Assembly: GCF_947489365.1 (NCBI RefSeq)
Contig: NZ_CANLDB010000001.1
Span: 372,001 to 436,000 of the forward strand
From: an uncultured Nocardioides sp.
GTDB taxonomy: Bacteria; Actinomycetota; Actinomycetes; Propionibacteriales; Nocardioidaceae
Direction of reading: 5' to 3'
Length of the DNA stretch: 64,000 nt
In this document: positions 29,905 through 40,068 of the stretch, piece by piece
Layout: each line of letters opens with the position of its first letter
Position numbering within the stretch: the stretch's first letter is position 1
Made by a program: the position numbers and the translations under genes
Notes under the pieces: model-generated
Databases searched by the model: none
What the model was told of the DNA's origin: nothing
What the model saw: only the letters and a program-made list of their open reading frames with translations

Positions 29905-31058
29905 GGTGTCGTGATCCCGGCCCGAGCGAGGAGCTCGACGTCCAGCGCCTCCTTGCGCATGCGCTGGTCGACGTACTGCAGGGAGGTGACCGCGGCGGAG
30001 AACGGGGACACGAACGCCGCCACCACCACGGTCGACAGGGCCTGGCCGAGCACGAAGACCAGGACCTGGAAGCCGCCGAGGGCGGGGACGAGGACGGCCA
30101 GCTGCGACACCAGGGAGACCGGCAGGCTGATGATGCTGCCCGCGACCTGCGCGATCAGCGAGGTCAGCAGCGCGATCCCGAGGGTCCGCCAGAACTGCCG
30201 CCTGGTCAGCCGGAAGGCGCGGCCGAGGGCGCCGAGCACCCCGGTCCGCTCCAGCATCAGTGCCGGCACGGCCAGGTAGCTGACGCGCACCCAGGCCCAC
30301 ACCGCCAGCGCGACCATCGCCGGCACGGTGACGACACCCCACAGGACCAGGACGACGGGCTCGCCGACGGCGACCACCAGGACGACCCACAGCCCGATGT
30401 AGACACCCAGCACGACGGTCCAGACCAGACCCAGCAGCGCGGTCAGGCCGATCAGGCGCCACCGCCGTCCGTGGGTCGCGGCCCAGGCCTCCTGCAGCGA
30501 CAGCCGTCGACCGACCGCGGCCGCCATCGTGACGTGGGCGATCATCCCGGTGACCAGGACGAGCCCGATTGCCTGGGCGAGCGCCCCCACCATGAACGAG
30601 CCGAAGGCCCCGATGAAGCCCAGCGTGTCCTGGGTCGACGGCGCCGCGGTGGGGTCCGACCCGACCGCCGTGGAGGGGTCGAGGAAGTCCAGCGACAGGT
30701 CCAGCGTCAACGACAGGACGAGCGTGACGAGGACCGGCACGGCCATCGCCGCCCCCGCCACCAGCGCCGCGGCACCGACCGTCGCGCGCGGGTTGAAGCG
30801 GATGATCTTGAACGCCGCGTCGTACATGTCGCCCAGGCGCAGCGGACGGATCGGGATCGCCCCCGGCTTGTGGGCCGCGCCGGCGAACGCCGGCGGCGGT
30901 CCCGCCTGCCACGAGGGCGGGCCGGCGTACGACGTCGGGCCCGGCGCGCCGTACCCCGGCGCCGACCTGACCTTCTCGAACGACGGACCGGCCGGGCCCG
31001 GCGGCGGCGCACCCGGCGGCGGTGCGCCCGGTGGCGGGAACTGCTCCTCCGGCGCCAT
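29901..31058 (-). CDS. Multi-pass membrane protein with Pro-rich N-terminus
   Basis: The 385-residue product starts at ATG 31058. Residues 1-70 are Pro/Gly/Ala-rich, and PIRPLRLGDMYDAAFKIIRFNPRATVG introduces six or so membrane segments. The pattern matches the large family labelled glycerophosphoryl diester phosphodiesterase membrane domain, which lacks any catalytic domain here. It is the first gene of the five-gene MoxR operon and overlaps the DUF4129 gene by 4 bases. Function is unknown. Confidence 0.83.
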   Translation of the reverse strand: MAPEEQFPPPGAPPPGAPPPGPAGPSFEKVRSAPGYGAPGPTSYAGPPSWQAGPPPAFAGAAHKPGAIPIRPLRLGDMYDAAFKIIRFNPRATVGAAALVAGAAMAVPVLVTLVLSLTLDLSLDFLDPSTAVGSDPTAAPSTQDTLGFIGAFGSFMVGALAQAIGLVLVTGMIAHVTMAAAVGRRLSLQEAWAATHGRRWRLIGLTALLGLVWTVVLGVYIGLWVVLVVAVGEPVVLVLWGVVTVPAMVALAVWAWVRVSYLAVPALMLERTGVLGALGRAFRLTRRQFWRTLGIALLTSLIAQVAGSIISLPVSLVSQLAVLVPALGGFQVLVFVLGQALSTVVVAAFVSPFSAAVTSLQYVDQRMRKEALDVELLARAGITTP

Positions 31059-31133
31059 GCGCCCCCCTTCGCTGCGTGACTGGTGGTCATCCTGTCAGCA
31101 CCCGGTGAGAGGCGGCTCCGCATGCCGACGTCC

Positions 31134-31160
31134 GCCGCGACCTCGTTCCTCGGTCGCGGC
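31134..31160 (-). repeat. Hairpin of the GAGGGACGA-loop family, copy C
   Basis: GCCGCGACC (31134-31142) pairs perfectly with GGTCGCGGC (31152-31160). Read on the minus strand the loop is GAGGAACGA, one base different from copies A, B and E. The flanking GTCGAG boxes of the full unit are missing, so it is a partial copy. Confidence 0.7.
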
Positions 31161-31176
31161 TGGGCCGTCACGTAGC

Positions 31177-31240
31177 CTCACCGGTGTCTCGACCCGCTCT
31201 CGCGACCTCGTTCCTCGGTCGCGTCGCTCGCTCGACCCGC
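31177..31240 (-). repeat. Dispersed intergenic repeat, copy D
   Basis: Read on the minus strand it opens GCGGGTCGAGCGAGCGA, has the hairpin CGCGACC / GGTCGCG (31201-31223) with loop GAGGAACGA, and ends GCGGGTCGAGACACCGGTGAG in two blocks. It is a full copy, inverted relative to copies B and E. Confidence 0.75.
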
Positions 31241-31277
31241 CCCCTGCCACGACCTCGCGAGCTCGGTCGTGAGGGGG
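31240..31277. repeat. Extended hairpin next to repeat copy D
   Basis: CCCCCT (31240-31245) and CACGACC (31248-31254) pair with GGTCGTG (31265-31271) and AGGGGG (31272-31277), with a GC bulge and the loop TCGCGAGCTC. It looks like a diverged relative of the same hairpin family, and could terminate transcription coming from either side. Confidence 0.55.
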
Positions 31278-31281
31278 CGAT

Positions 31282-31311
31282 TTGATGTTCGTCGCGGGCG
31301 GGTGTCAGGAT
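31282..31311 (+). promoter_or_regulatory. Candidate promoter of the S10 operon
   Basis: TTGATG (31282-31287) and CAGGAT (31306-31311) are 18 bases apart, about 320 bases before rpsJ. The -35 is good and the -10 is fair. No better pair was found closer to rpsJ. Confidence 0.35.
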
Positions 31312-31422
31312 AGTGCGGTTGCTCCGGCGGGTTGCCGGGGTGTGGCAGTGCTTGACCACTTCATCGTGTCTCCAGGGATCGACGGTGGTGGCGTGCGGCC
31401 GCACCGTTCCAGGAGACCCGAT

Positions 31423-31444
31423 CCGCTCCGCCCAGGCGGAGCGG
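31423..31444 (+). promoter_or_regulatory. Strong hairpin in the S10 operon leader
   Basis: CCGCTCCGCC (31423-31432) is followed by a CA loop and GGCGGAGCGG (31435-31444), a perfect 10-bp palindromic stem (9 bp if the loop opens to four bases). No T-run follows. It may be a leader control element or a pause site. Confidence 0.45.
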
Positions 31445-31632
31445 CACCACCGCTCCACCACCTCGTCCTGTGCGGGGTCGCGCGAGGAACCAGCGCGACA
31501 CGCCCGACCGCGGGGGTGGGAGACGGAGGCCGGGCACCGAGGGGCGGACCCACCCGGGGACGCACCACAGGACCGAGCACGACGTACGCCCTTGTACTCC
31601 GGTACACGTTCGAGTGAGGACATCTCAGACCT

Positions 31633-31941
31633 ATGGCGGGACAGAAGATCCGCATCAGGCTCAAGGCCTACGACCACGAGGTGATCGACACCTCCGCGCA
31701 GAAGATCGTCGACACGGTCACCCGTACCGGCGCGCGCGTCGCGGGCCCGGTGCCGCTGCCGACCGAGAAGAACGTCTACTGCGTGATCCGGTCTCCGCAC
31801 AAGTACAAGGACTCGCGGGAGCACTTCGAGATGCGCACCCACAAGCGCCTCATCGACATCATCGACCCCACGCCGAAGACCGTCGACTCGCTCATGCGGC
31901 TGGACCTGCCCGCGGGCGTCGACATCGAGATCAAGCTCTGA
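31633..31941 (+). CDS. rpsJ: 30S ribosomal protein S10
   Basis: The 102-residue product ([19 protein letters not shown]...) is full-length S10, with the conserved [34 protein letters not shown] end. S10 is part of the 30S head and also of antitermination complexes as NusE. It is the first gene of the S10 cluster and ends 10 bases before rplC. Confidence 0.98.
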   Translation: MAGQKIRIRLKAYDHEVIDTSAQKIVDTVTRTGARVAGPVPLPTEKNVYCVIRSPHKYKDSREHFEMRTHKRLIDIIDPTPKTVDSLMRLDLPAGVDIEIKL

Positions 31942-31951
31942 GGCTGACACC

Positions 31952-32611
31952 ATGACTTTCGAACGCACCCTGAAGGGCCTGCTGGGCACCAAGCTCGGCA
32001 TGACCCAGACCTGGGACGCCGACAACAAGGTCGTCCCCGTCACCGTGATCGCCGCCTCCACCAACGTGGTGACCGCGATCCGCCGTCCCGAGCTCGACGG
32101 CTACAACGCCGTCCAGATCGGCTTCGGCGAGATCGAGGCGCGCAAGGTGAACAAGCCGGTCGCCGGCCAGTTCGCCAAGGCCGGCGTCACGCCGCGCCGC
32201 CACGTGGTCGAGATCCGGACCGCCGACACCTCGGCCTACGAGGTCGGCCAGGAGCTCACCGTCGAGGAGTTCGCCGTGGGCGACTCCGTCGACGTGACCG
32301 CCACCAGCAAGGGCAAGGGTTTCGCCGGCACGATGAAGCGTCACGGCTTCTCCGGTGTCGGCGCCTCCCACGGTGCCCACCGCAACCACCGCAAGCCGGG
32401 CTCCATCGGTGCCTGCGCGACGCCGGGCCGGGTCTTCAAGGGCACCCGGATGTCCGGCCGGATGGGTGCGGAGAAGGTCACCACCCAGAACCTCACGGTC
32501 CACGCCGTCGACGTCGAGCGCGGTCTCGTGCTCGTCAAGGGGGCCGTCCCCGGCCCCCGCGGTGGGGTCGTCGTGCTGCGCTCCGCGGCGAAGAAGGAGG
32601 CCACCCGATGA
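31952..32611 (+). CDS. rplC: 50S ribosomal protein L3
   Basis: The 219-residue product starts [14 protein letters not shown] after a short N-terminus. The glycine/histidine-rich loop [24 protein letters not shown] that reaches the peptidyl transferase centre is intact. The stop overlaps rplD (ATGA). Confidence 0.98.
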   Translation: MTFERTLKGLLGTKLGMTQTWDADNKVVPVTVIAASTNVVTAIRRPELDGYNAVQIGFGEIEARKVNKPVAGQFAKAGVTPRRHVVEIRTADTSAYEVGQELTVEEFAVGDSVDVTATSKGKGFAGTMKRHGFSGVGASHGAHRNHRKPGSIGACATPGRVFKGTRMSGRMGAEKVTTQNLTVHAVDVERGLVLVKGAVPGPRGGVVVLRSAAKKEATR

Positions 32612-33231
32612 GCAAGGTCGACGTCGCTCTCCCCGCCGAGATCTTCGGCGCGAAGACCAACGTGTCGCTGATCCACCAGGTCGTCGTGGCGCAGCAGGCC
32701 GCTGCCCGCCAGGGCACGCACGCCACCAAGACCCGCGCCATGGTGCGCGGCGGTGGCACGAAGCCCTACCGCCAGAAGGGCACCGGTCGCGCCCGCCAGG
32801 GCTCGATCCGTGCGCCCCAGTTCGCCGGCGGTGGCGTCGTCCACGGCCCGCAGCCGCGTGACTACAGCCAGCGGACCCCCAAGAAGATGAAGGCCGCCGC
32901 CCTCCGCGGTGCCCTCTCCGACCGGGCCCGCAACGACCGCGTCCACGTGGTCGACGGCTTCCTGGACGGCGACGCCCCCTCGACGCGGGCCGCGCTCGCG
33001 TCGCTGCACGCGCTGGCCGACCGTCGCCGGTTCCTGGTCGTGGTGGACCGCGAGGACCACCTGACCTGGCTGTCGCTGCGGAACGCGCCCGAGGTGCACC
33101 TGATCGTCCCGGACCAGCTGAACACCTACGACGTGCTCGTCAACGACGACGTCGTGTTCACCCAGTCGGCGTACGACGCGTTCGTCGCGCACGCCGGCAA
33201 GGGCTCGACCCGCGAGGAGGGCGACAAGTGA
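32608..33231 (+). CDS. rplD: 50S ribosomal protein L4
   Basis: The 207-residue product carries the L4 exit-tunnel loop ([35 protein letters not shown]) with the conserved macrolide-region [12 protein letters not shown] wild type. In E. coli L4 represses its operon, but no equivalent site was recognised here. It overlaps both neighbours by 4 bases. Confidence 0.98.
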   Translation: MSKVDVALPAEIFGAKTNVSLIHQVVVAQQAAARQGTHATKTRAMVRGGGTKPYRQKGTGRARQGSIRAPQFAGGGVVHGPQPRDYSQRTPKKMKAAALRGALSDRARNDRVHVVDGFLDGDAPSTRAALASLHALADRRRFLVVVDREDHLTWLSLRNAPEVHLIVPDQLNTYDVLVNDDVVFTQSAYDAFVAHAGKGSTREEGDK

Positions 33232-33533
33232 GCACCCTGCACAAGGACCCGCGCGACATCCTGCTCGCGCCGGTCGTCTCCGAGAAGAGCTACGGGCTGC
33301 TGGACGCGAACAAGTACACGTTCATCGTCCGCCCCGACGCCAACAAGACCGAGATCAAGATCGCCGTCGAGAAGATCTTCGGCGTCAAGGTCACCTCGGT
33401 GAACACCCTGAACCGTCCGGGCAAGAGCCGCCGTACCCGGTACGGCATGGGCCGCCGCAACGACACGAAGCGCGCGATCGTCAGCCTCGCCGAGGGTGAC
33501 CGGATCGACATCTTCGGCGGACCGGGCGCCTGA
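33228..33533 (+). CDS. rplW: 50S ribosomal protein L23
   Basis: The start is GTG 33228 (GTGA overlap with rplD), giving 101 residues. It has the L23 pattern [23 protein letters not shown] and [26 protein letters not shown]23 lies at the exit of the peptide tunnel and docks trigger factor and SRP. Confidence 0.97.
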   Translation: MSTLHKDPRDILLAPVVSEKSYGLLDANKYTFIVRPDANKTEIKIAVEKIFGVKVTSVNTLNRPGKSRRTRYGMGRRNDTKRAIVSLAEGDRIDIFGGPGA

Positions 33534-33558
33534 GCGGGCCTGGAGAGGACATCTAGAC

Positions 33559-34392
33559 ATGGCTATCCGCAAGTACAAGCCGACCACCCCGGGCCGCCGC
33601 GGCAGCTCCGTGGCCGACTTCGTCGAGATCACCCGGACCACCCCGGAGAAGTCGCTCACGCGGCCCCTGGCGAAGAAGGGCGGCCGCAACAACCAGGGCC
33701 GCATCACCACCCGCCACCAGGGCGGCGGCCACAAGCGCGCCTACCGGGTCATCGACTTCCGTCGCTACGACAAGGACGGCGTGCCCGCCAAGGTCGCGCA
33801 CATCGAGTACGACCCGAACCGCACCGCGCGCATCGCGCTGCTGCACTTCGCCGACGGCGAGAAGCGCTACATCGTGGCGCCCCGCGGTCTGCGCCAGGGC
33901 ACGGTCGTGGAGTCGGGCCCCGGCGCCGACATCAAGACCGGCAACAACCTGCCGCTGCGCAACATCCCGGTCGGCACGACGATCCACTGCGTCGAGCTCC
34001 GCCCCGGCGGCGGCGCGAAGATCGCCCGTTCCGCCGGCAACAGCGCCCAGCTGGTCGCCAAGGAGGGCTCGCGCGCCACGCTGCGCATGCCCTCCGGCGA
34101 GATGCGGTTCGTCGACGCCCGCTGCCGCGCCTCGCTGGGCGAGGTCGGCAACGCCGAGCAGTCAAACATCAACTGGGGCAAGGCCGGCCGCATGCGGTGG
34201 AAGGGCAAGCGCCCGACCGTCCGCGGTGTGGTCATGAACCCGGTCGACCACCCGCACGGTGGTGGTGAGGGCAAGACCTCCGGTGGACGCCACCCGGTGT
34301 CCCCGTGGGGCAAGCCCGAGGGCCGCACGCGCAAGCGCAAGGCCAGCGACAAGCAGATCATCCGCCGCCGCCGTACCGGCAAGAAGCGCTGA
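33559..34392 (+). CDS. rplB: 50S ribosomal protein L2
   Basis: The ATG at 33559 ([17 protein letters not shown]) gives 277 residues. The conserved C-terminal loop [17 protein letters not shown], with the histidine needed for peptidyl transfer activity, is intact. L2 bridges the subunits. It is preceded by GGAGAGGAC. Confidence 0.98.
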   Translation: MAIRKYKPTTPGRRGSSVADFVEITRTTPEKSLTRPLAKKGGRNNQGRITTRHQGGGHKRAYRVIDFRRYDKDGVPAKVAHIEYDPNRTARIALLHFADGEKRYIVAPRGLRQGTVVESGPGADIKTGNNLPLRNIPVGTTIHCVELRPGGGAKIARSAGNSAQLVAKEGSRATLRMPSGEMRFVDARCRASLGEVGNAEQSNINWGKAGRMRWKGKRPTVRGVVMNPVDHPHGGGEGKTSGGRHPVSPWGKPEGRTRKRKASDKQIIRRRRTGKKR

Positions 34393-34417
34393 GCAGGACT
34401 AGGTAGGGAAAGCACAG

Positions 34418-34699
34418 ATGCCTCGTAGCCTGAAGAAGGGCCCCTTCGTCGACGACCACCTTCAGAAGAAGGTGGACGCCGAGAACGAGAAGGGCAGCCA
34501 CAACGTCATCAAGACCTGGTCGCGCCGGTCGATGATCGTCCCGGACATGATCGGTCACACGATCGCCGTCCACGACGGTCGCAAGCACGTGCCGGTGTTC
34601 GTCACCGACGCGATGGTCGGTCACAAGCTGGGCGAGTTCGCCCCGACCCGCACCTTCCGCGGCCACATCAAGGACGACCGGAAGGGGCGCCGCCGATGA
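34418..34699 (+). CDS. rpsS: 30S ribosomal protein S19
   Basis: The 93-residue product ([19 protein letters not shown]...) is canonical S19, a head protein contacting S13 and the P-site tRNA. Its stop overlaps the rplV start by 4 bases. Confidence 0.98.
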   Translation: MPRSLKKGPFVDDHLQKKVDAENEKGSHNVIKTWSRRSMIVPDMIGHTIAVHDGRKHVPVFVTDAMVGHKLGEFAPTRTFRGHIKDDRKGRRR

Positions 34700-35130
34700 G
34701 CACCACCGAGCGCACCCGCATCAGCGCGCGTCGCGTCTCGCTGCTCGGCGACCAGCCGGGCGCGTTCGCCAGCGCACGCTTCGTGCGGATCACCCCGATG
34801 AAGGCCCGCCGGGTCGTCGACCTGGTCCGCGGCATGGGCGTCGAGGACGCCCGCGCCACGCTCCAGTTCGCCCCGCAGGCCGCGTCCGAGACCGTCCTCA
34901 AGGTCCTGGAGTCCGCGATCGCGAACGCCGAGACCACCGAGGACCTGGACCCCGCGACGCTCGTCGTCTCGGTCGCCCAGGTCGACGAGGGACCGACCAT
35001 GAAGCGCTGGCGCCCCCGTGCGCAGGGTCGCGCGACCCGCATCAACAAGCGCACGAGCCACATCACTCTCGCCGTCCAGCCCGCCGACGCGGTCGCTGTC
35101 CGACGGGGCAAGAAGGGACGGACCGCCTGA
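34696..35130 (+). CDS. rplV: 50S ribosomal protein L22
   Basis: The 144-residue product has the usual core ([20 protein letters not shown]) and the tunnel loop ([26 protein letters not shown]). An N-terminal extension of about 20 residues ([20 protein letters not shown]) exceeds the E. coli length, as is common in actinobacteria. It shares one base with rpsC (TGATG). Confidence 0.98.
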   Translation: MSTTERTRISARRVSLLGDQPGAFASARFVRITPMKARRVVDLVRGMGVEDARATLQFAPQAASETVLKVLESAIANAETTEDLDPATLVVSVAQVDEGPTMKRWRPRAQGRATRINKRTSHITLAVQPADAVAVRRGKKGRTA

Positions 35131-35981
35131 TGGGTCAGAAGATCAACCCGAACGGGTTCCGCCTCGGCATCTCCACCGACCACCGCACCCGGTGGTACGC
35201 CGACAAGCTCTACAAGAGCTACGTCGGCGAGGACGTCGCCATCCGCAAGCTGCTCTCCAAGGGCATGGAGCGGGCCGGCATCTCCAAGGTCGAGATCGAG
35301 CGCACCCGCGACCGCGTCCGCGTCGACATCCACACCGCCCGGCCCGGCATCGTGATCGGCCGCCGCGGCGCGGAGGCCGACCGGCTGCGCGGCGAGCTCG
35401 AGAAGCTCACCGGCAAGCAGGTGCAGCTCAACATCCTCGAGGTCAAGGGCGCCGAGATCGACGCCCAGCTCGTGGCGCAGGGCGTCGCCGAGCAGCTCGC
35501 CGGTCGTGTGCAGTTCCGCCGCGCGATGCGCAAGGCCATCCAGACATCGATGCGCTCCGGTGCCAAGGGCATCCGGATCCAGTGCTCCGGCCGCCTGAAC
35601 GGCGCCGAGATGTCGCGCACCGAGTTCTACCGCGAGGGCCGCGTGCCGCTGCACACCCTGCGTGCGGACATCGACTACGGCTTCTACGAGGCCAAGACGA
35701 CCTTCGGCCGCATCGGCGTGAAGGTCTGGATCTACAAGGGCGAGGTCGCCGGCACCCGCGCGGAGCGCGAGGCCCAGGCCGCCGCCCGCGCCGGGGCCCC
35801 CGGCCGCGGTGGCGCGCGTGGTGGCGGCCGGGGCGGCGAGCGTCCGTCCCGCGGCACCCGCGGCGACCGTCCCACCCGTTCGGCCCGCGACGGCGCGCCC
35901 GAGACCTCCGCCCCCGCGGGCGAGGCGACGGCTGCTCCCGCCGAGGCCGCTACCTCGGCTCCGGCCGGGCAGGAGGGCTGA
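35130..35981 (+). CDS. rpsC: 30S ribosomal protein S3
   Basis: The 283-residue product has the KH domain ([29 protein letters not shown]) and the S3 C-terminal domain. The tail after about residue 215 is rich in Gly, Arg and Ala ([16 protein letters not shown]), an actinobacterial-type extension. S3 lines the mRNA entry channel. Confidence 0.98.
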   Translation: MGQKINPNGFRLGISTDHRTRWYADKLYKSYVGEDVAIRKLLSKGMERAGISKVEIERTRDRVRVDIHTARPGIVIGRRGAEADRLRGELEKLTGKQVQLNILEVKGAEIDAQLVAQGVAEQLAGRVQFRRAMRKAIQTSMRSGAKGIRIQCSGRLNGAEMSRTEFYREGRVPLHTLRADIDYGFYEAKTTFGRIGVKVWIYKGEVAGTRAEREAQAAARAGAPGRGGARGGGRGGERPSRGTRGDRPTRSARDGAPETSAPAGEATAAPAEAATSAPAGQEG

Positions 35982-35986
35982 CAACC

Positions 35987-36406
35987 ATGCTGATGCCCCG
36001 ACGCGTCAAGCACCGCAAGCAGCACCACCCGAAGCGCCGCGGTACCGCCAAGGGCGGCACCCGCCTCACCTTCGGTGACTACGGCATCCAGGCGATCGAG
36101 GGTCACTACGTGACCAACCGGCAGATCGAGTCGGCCCGTATCGCCATGACCCGCCACATCAAGCGCGGCGGCAAGGTCTGGATCAACATCTACCCGGACC
36201 GCCCGCTGACCAAGAAGCCCGCCGAGACCCGCATGGGTTCCGGAAAGGGCTCGCCCGAGTGGTGGATCGCCAACGTCAAGCCCGGACGCGTGATGTTCGA
36301 GCTGTCCGGCGTGACCGAGGACGTCGCCCGCGAGGCCCTGCGTCGCGCGATGCACAAGCTCCCCATGAAGTGCCGCTTCGTGTCCCGTGAGGCAGGTGAC
36401 CTGTGA
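35987..36406 (+). CDS. rplP: 50S ribosomal protein L16
   Basis: The 139-residue product ([19 protein letters not shown]...) is canonical L16, with [24 protein letters not shown] in the part that helps place A-site tRNA. Its stop shares a base with the rpmC start. Confidence 0.98.
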   Translation: MLMPRRVKHRKQHHPKRRGTAKGGTRLTFGDYGIQAIEGHYVTNRQIESARIAMTRHIKRGGKVWINIYPDRPLTKKPAETRMGSGKGSPEWWIANVKPGRVMFELSGVTEDVAREALRRAMHKLPMKCRFVSREAGDL

Positions 36407-36654
36407 TGGCGACCAAGACCAGCAAGGCGTTCGAGCTCGACGAGCACGAGCAGGCCGAGCTCGAGACCAAGCTGCGCGAGGCCAAGGAAGAGCTGTTCAA
36501 CCTGCGCTTCCAGGCCGCCACCGGCCAGCTGGAGAACAACGGCCGGCTGCGCACGGTCAAGAAGGACATCGCGCGGATCTACACCGTGCTCCGTGAGCGC
36601 GAGCTCGGGATCCGCAGCAGCAGCGAGACCGACGAGACCGAGAAGGACGCATGA
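36406..36654 (+). CDS. rpmC: 50S ribosomal protein L29
   Basis: I start at ATG 36406, which shares a base with the rplP stop; the GTG immediately before it would add one residue. The 82-residue product has the paired helices typical of L29 ([46 protein letters not shown]) and a short acidic tail. Confidence 0.96.
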   Translation: MATKTSKAFELDEHEQAELETKLREAKEELFNLRFQAATGQLENNGRLRTVKKDIARIYTVLRERELGIRSSSETDETEKDA

Positions 36655-36938
36655 GCACCGAGTCGAGCACCGGGGCCACCGCCCCGCAGCGCAACAGCCG
36701 CAAGGTCCGCGAGGGCCTCGTGGTGAGCGACAAGATGGACAAGACCGTCGTCGTCAGCGTCGAGGACCGCGTGAAGCACGCGCTGTACGGCAAGGTCATG
36801 CGCAAGACCAGCCGGCTGAAGGCCCACGACGAGCAGAACCAGTGCGGCACCGGCGACCGCGTCCGCATCATGGAGACCCGACCGCTGTCGGCCACGAAGC
36901 GCTGGCGCGTCGTCGAGGTCCTCGAGAAGGCCAAGTGA
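36651..36938 (+). CDS. rpsQ: 30S ribosomal protein S17
   Basis: The 95-residue product has the OB fold with [32 protein letters not shown]. It overlaps rpmC by 4 bases. It is the last gene before an 88-base gap, so it ends the S10 part of the cluster. Confidence 0.97.
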   Translation: MSTESSTGATAPQRNSRKVREGLVVSDKMDKTVVVSVEDRVKHALYGKVMRKTSRLKAHDEQNQCGTGDRVRIMETRPLSATKRWRVVEVLEKAK

Positions 36939-36940
36939 CC

Positions 36941-36958
36941 GACGGGCAGCAGCCCGTC
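36941..36958 (+). promoter_or_regulatory. Hairpin between rpsQ and rplN
   Basis: GACGGGC (36941-36947) pairs with GCCCGTC (36952-36958) around AGCA, directly after the rpsQ stop. It marks the classical S10/spc operon border and has no T-run; read-through is likely. Confidence 0.5.
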
Positions 36959-37026
36959 ACCGACCACACCGTGGAGTTCCCCCAGGCTCGTCGCCAGGCG
37001 AGAACCAGGGCGACAAGGAGAAGGAC

Positions 37027-37395
37027 ATGATCCAGCAGGAGTCGCGGCTCAAGGTCGCCGACAACACCGGTGCCAAGGAGATCCTGTGCATCCGGGTTCT
37101 CGGTGGCTCCGGGCGACGCTACGCCGGCATCGGCGACACCATCGTCGCCACCGTCAAGGACGCCATCCCCGGCGGCAACGTGAAGAAGGGCGACGTCGTC
37201 AAGGCCGTCATCGTCCGCACCGTCAAGGAGCGTCGTCGTCCCGACGGCTCGTACATCCGCTTCGACGAGAACGCCGCCGTCATCCTCAAGCAGGACGGTG
37301 AGCCGCGCGGGACCCGCATCTTCGGCCCCGTCGGCCGTGAGCTGCGCGAGAAGCGCTTCATGCGGATCGTCTCGCTCGCCCCGGAGGTGCTCTGA
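37027..37395 (+). CDS. rplN: 50S ribosomal protein L14
   Basis: The 122-residue product ([37 protein letters not shown]) is canonical L14, which makes a bridge to the 30S subunit. It starts the spc part of the cluster and lies one base before rplX. Confidence 0.98.
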   Translation: MIQQESRLKVADNTGAKEILCIRVLGGSGRRYAGIGDTIVATVKDAIPGGNVKKGDVVKAVIVRTVKERRRPDGSYIRFDENAAVILKQDGEPRGTRIFGPVGRELREKRFMRIVSLAPEVL

Positions 37396-37396
37396 G

Positions 37397-37786
37397 ATGA
37401 CCTCCAAGAAGGCAGCGAACAAGTCGAGGAAGTCGATGAAGATCAAGAAGGGCGACACCGTCAAGGTGATCGCCGGCAGCGACCGGGGAGCCCAGGGCAA
37501 GGTCATCACCGTGCTGCGCGAGCAGCAGCGGGTGATCGTCGAGGGCGTGAACCGCGTCAAGAAGCACACCAAGGTCGTCGACGCGGGCGGCCGCTCCGGC
37601 AAGTCCGGCGGCATCATCACCACCGAGGCCCCCATCCACGTGTCCAACGTGATGCTGGTCGAGGGCGACGGCGTGACCCGCGTGGGCTACCGCCGCGACG
37701 AGGTGACCAAGCGTCGCAGCGACGGCACCACCTACACCGCGCACCGCTCCGTGCGGATCTCGCGCACCACCGGTGAGGAGATCTGA
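37397..37786 (+). CDS. rplX: 50S ribosomal protein L24
   Basis: The ATG at 37397 gives 129 residues; an inner ATG ([14 protein letters not shown]) would match the core family start. The KOW motif [21 protein letters not shown] is intact. The longer N-terminus ([12 protein letters not shown]) is basic and may be real. L24 initiates 50S assembly. Confidence 0.97.
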   Translation: MTSKKAANKSRKSMKIKKGDTVKVIAGSDRGAQGKVITVLREQQRVIVEGVNRVKKHTKVVDAGGRSGKSGGIITTEAPIHVSNVMLVEGDGVTRVGYRRDEVTKRRSDGTTYTAHRSVRISRTTGEEI

Positions 37787-37787
37787 G

Positions 37788-38414
37788 ATGGCCGACACCG
37801 CCACCCCCATCGAGGACCAGATCGACCCCGACCTCGAGGTCGAGTCCAGCCCCACCATCTCCGCTCGCGAGATGCCCCGGCTGAAGAAGCGCTACCGCGC
37901 CGAGATCCTGCCGACGCTGCAGTCGGAGTTCGAGATCCCCAACGTCATGCAGGTGCCCGGCCTGACCAAGATCGTGGTCAACATGGGTGTCGGCGAGGCC
38001 GCGCGGGACTCGAAGCTCATCGAGGGCGCCGTCCGCGACCTCGCGCTGATCACCGGCCAGAAGCCGGCGATCAACCGGGCGAAGAAGTCGATCGCGCAGT
38101 TCAAGCTCCGCGAGGGCATGCCCATCGGTGCGCACGTCACCCTGCGTGGCGACCGCATGTGGGAGTTCCTCGACCGCCTGCTGTCGATCGCGCTGCCCCG
38201 CATCCGTGACTTCCGCGGCCTCGAGTCGCGCCAGTTCGACGGTCGCGGCAACTACACCTTCGGTCTGACCGAGCAGGTCGTCTTCCACGAGATCGACCAG
38301 GACAAGATCGACCGTCCGCGAGGCATGGACATCACCGTGGTGACCACCGCCGAGAACGACGACCAGGGGCGTGCGCTGCTCAAGCAGCTCGGCTTCCCGT
38401 TCAAGGAGAACTGA
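37788..38414 (+). CDS. rplE: 50S ribosomal protein L5
   Basis: The start ATG 37788 lies one base after the rplX stop, giving 208 residues. The core begins at [17 protein letters not shown] and is preceded by about 30 acidic residues, longer than E. coli L5 (about 179). L5 binds 5S rRNA. Confidence 0.97.
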   Translation: MADTATPIEDQIDPDLEVESSPTISAREMPRLKKRYRAEILPTLQSEFEIPNVMQVPGLTKIVVNMGVGEAARDSKLIEGAVRDLALITGQKPAINRAKKSIAQFKLREGMPIGAHVTLRGDRMWEFLDRLLSIALPRIRDFRGLESRQFDGRGNYTFGLTEQVVFHEIDQDKIDRPRGMDITVVTTAENDDQGRALLKQLGFPFKEN

Positions 38415-38415
38415 G

Positions 38416-38601
38416 ATGGCGAAGACTTCGCTGAAGGTCAAGGCGGCCCGCAAGCCCAAGTTCGCGGTCCGCGGGTACACCCGCTGCCAGCGCTGCGGGC
38501 GTCCCAAGGCCGTCTACCGCAAGTTCGGCCTGTGCCGGATCTGCCTGCGCGAGATGGCGCACCGCGGCGAGCTGCCCGGCGTCACCAAGTCCTCCTGGTG
38601 A
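38416..38601 (+). CDS. rpsZ: 30S ribosomal protein S14, zinc-binding type Z
   Basis: The 61-residue product is the short, zinc-containing S14: C24, C27, C40 and C43 (CQRC...CRIC) form the zinc ribbon. Many actinobacteria also carry a zinc-free S14 elsewhere, controlled by Zur; none is in this window. Confidence 0.97.
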   Translation: MAKTSLKVKAARKPKFAVRGYTRCQRCGRPKAVYRKFGLCRICLREMAHRGELPGVTKSSW

Positions 38602-38671
38602 GCACGAGTCACCTGACCTACCGCTGAAGGTCGCGGGCGACCGCGAAACCGCAGAAGAGAGAGAACCACCC

Positions 38672-39079
38672 ATGACGATGACCGACCCGATCGCAGACAT
38701 GCTGACGCGTCTGCGCAACGCCAACCAGGCGTACCACGACGAGGTGTCGATGCCGTACTCCAAGCTGAAGGCCGGCCTCGCCGAGATCCTCCAGCAGGAG
38801 GGCTACATCACCTCCTTCGGCGTGACCGAGCCCGCGGAGGGCGAGGTCGGCCGCACGCTGACCATCGGCCTCAAGTTCGGCCGTAACCGCGAGCGCTCGA
38901 TCGCCGGCCTGCGCCGCGTCAGCAAGCCCGGCCTCCGGGTGTACGCGAAGAACACCGGCCTGCCCAAGGTCCTCGGAGGACTCGGCATCGCCATCATCTC
39001 GACCAGCCAGGGTCTGCTCACGGACCGCCAGGCCAACCAGAAGGGCGTGGGTGGGGAAGTCCTCGCCTACGTCTGGTGA
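38672..39079 (+). CDS. rpsH: 30S ribosomal protein S8
   Basis: The 135-residue product ([33 protein letters not shown]) is canonical S8 with the C-terminal [27 protein letters not shown]. The E. coli homologue represses the spc operon through a site in rplE mRNA; I did not find a matching structure here. Confidence 0.98.
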   Translation: MTMTDPIADMLTRLRNANQAYHDEVSMPYSKLKAGLAEILQQEGYITSFGVTEPAEGEVGRTLTIGLKFGRNRERSIAGLRRVSKPGLRVYAKNTGLPKVLGGLGIAIISTSQGLLTDRQANQKGVGGEVLAYVW

Positions 39080-39092
39080 GGAGGAGTCACCC

Positions 39093-39632
39093 ATGTCGCG
39101 AATCGGCAAGCTCCCCATCACGGTGCCGTCCGGTGTGGACGTCGCCATCGACTCCCCGCACGTGACGGTCAAGGGCCCCAAGGGCACGCTGAGCCACACG
39201 GTCGTCGAGCCCATCACGGTCTCGCAGTCCGACGGCGTCCTGTCGGTCGAGCGTCCGGACGACGAGCGGCTCAGCCGCTCGATGCACGGGCTCACCCGCA
39301 CCCTGATCGCCAACATGGTCCACGGCGTGACCGAGGGCTTCGAGAAGCGCCTCGAGATCCACGGCGTGGGCTACCGCGTGCTGTCGAAGGGGCCGACCCA
39401 GCTGGAGTTCCAGCTCGGCTACTCCCACTCGATCACGTTCGACGCCCCCGAGGGCATCACGTTCACGGTCGACAACCCCACGCGCCTCGGCGTCCAGGGG
39501 ATCGACAAGCAGCTGGTCGGCGAGACCGCGGCGAAGATCCGCGAGCTGCGTCGCCCCGAGCCCTACAAGGGCAAGGGCGTCCGGTACGCCGGCGAGCACG
39601 TCCGCCGCAAGGTCGGAAAGGCAGGTAAGTGA
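39093..39632 (+). CDS. rplF: 50S ribosomal protein L6
   Basis: The ATG at 39093 ([17 protein letters not shown]), behind GAGGAG, gives 179 residues, the normal length. The C-terminal [27 protein letters not shown] is the L6 signature. Confidence 0.98.
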   Translation: MSRIGKLPITVPSGVDVAIDSPHVTVKGPKGTLSHTVVEPITVSQSDGVLSVERPDDERLSRSMHGLTRTLIANMVHGVTEGFEKRLEIHGVGYRVLSKGPTQLEFQLGYSHSITFDAPEGITFTVDNPTRLGVQGIDKQLVGETAAKIRELRRPEPYKGKGVRYAGEHVRRKVGKAGK

Positions 39633-39634
39633 CC

Positions 39635-40018
39635 ATGGCGATCTCCCTGAAGCGCCACAAGCACACCGCACCGCGGGTGCGCGCCCGTCTGCGCCGCCAG
39701 GCGCGGGGCCGCAAGCACCTGTCCGGCACGCCGGACCGCCCGCGCCTCGTGGTCACCCGCAGCGCCAAGCACATCTCCGTGCAGGTCGTCGACGACCTGG
39801 CCGGTCGCACCCTGGCCCACGCCTCCTCGATGGAGACGGACCTGCGGTCGACCGACAGCGACAAGACCGCCAAGGCCAAGCGCGTCGGCGAGCTCGTCGC
39901 CGAGCGTGCGGTGGCGGCCGGCATCTCCGGCGTGGTCTTCGACCGCGCCGGCAACAAGTACCACGGCCGGGTCGCTGCCCTCGCCGACGGCGCCCGCGAG
40001 GGCGGCCTGACCTTCTGA
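39635..40018 (+). CDS. rplR: 50S ribosomal protein L18
   Basis: I start at ATG 39635 ([22 protein letters not shown]), giving 127 residues; GTG 39629, which overlaps the rplF stop, would add two. L18 binds 5S rRNA with L5. The conserved [27 protein letters not shown] end is present. Confidence 0.97.
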   Translation: MAISLKRHKHTAPRVRARLRRQARGRKHLSGTPDRPRLVVTRSAKHISVQVVDDLAGRTLAHASSMETDLRSTDSDKTAKAKRVGELVAERAVAAGISGVVFDRAGNKYHGRVAALADGAREGGLTF

Positions 40019-40024
40019 CCTTCC

Positions 40025-40041
40025 CCGGGCCCACGGCCCGG
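40025..40041 (+). promoter_or_regulatory. Hairpin between rplR and rpsE
   Basis: CCGGGCC (40025-40031) pairs with GGCCCGG (40035-40041) around CAC. It is one of several short G+C stems at gene borders in the ribosomal clusters and is not followed by T residues. Confidence 0.45.
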
Positions 40042-40068
40042 TGTGATCGCGAGAGAAAGAGGAAAACC

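Larger units (their letters stand above)
31059..31632. other. Intergenic region between the MoxR operon and rpsJ
   Basis: These 574 bases hold no gene I can support. They contain two hairpins of the GAGGGACGA-loop family in inverse orientation, one longer hairpin at 31240-31277, a possible promoter at 31282-31311, a strong hairpin at 31423-31444 and a Shine-Dalgarno-like GAGGAC before rpsJ. The mRNA leader of the S10 operon is therefore probably about 300 nt. Confidence 0.6.

Noticed and set aside
31059..31632. Small coding genes in the gap before rpsJ
   Set aside because: Open frames there have no ribosome site or recognisable product, and cross repeat and hairpin sequences.
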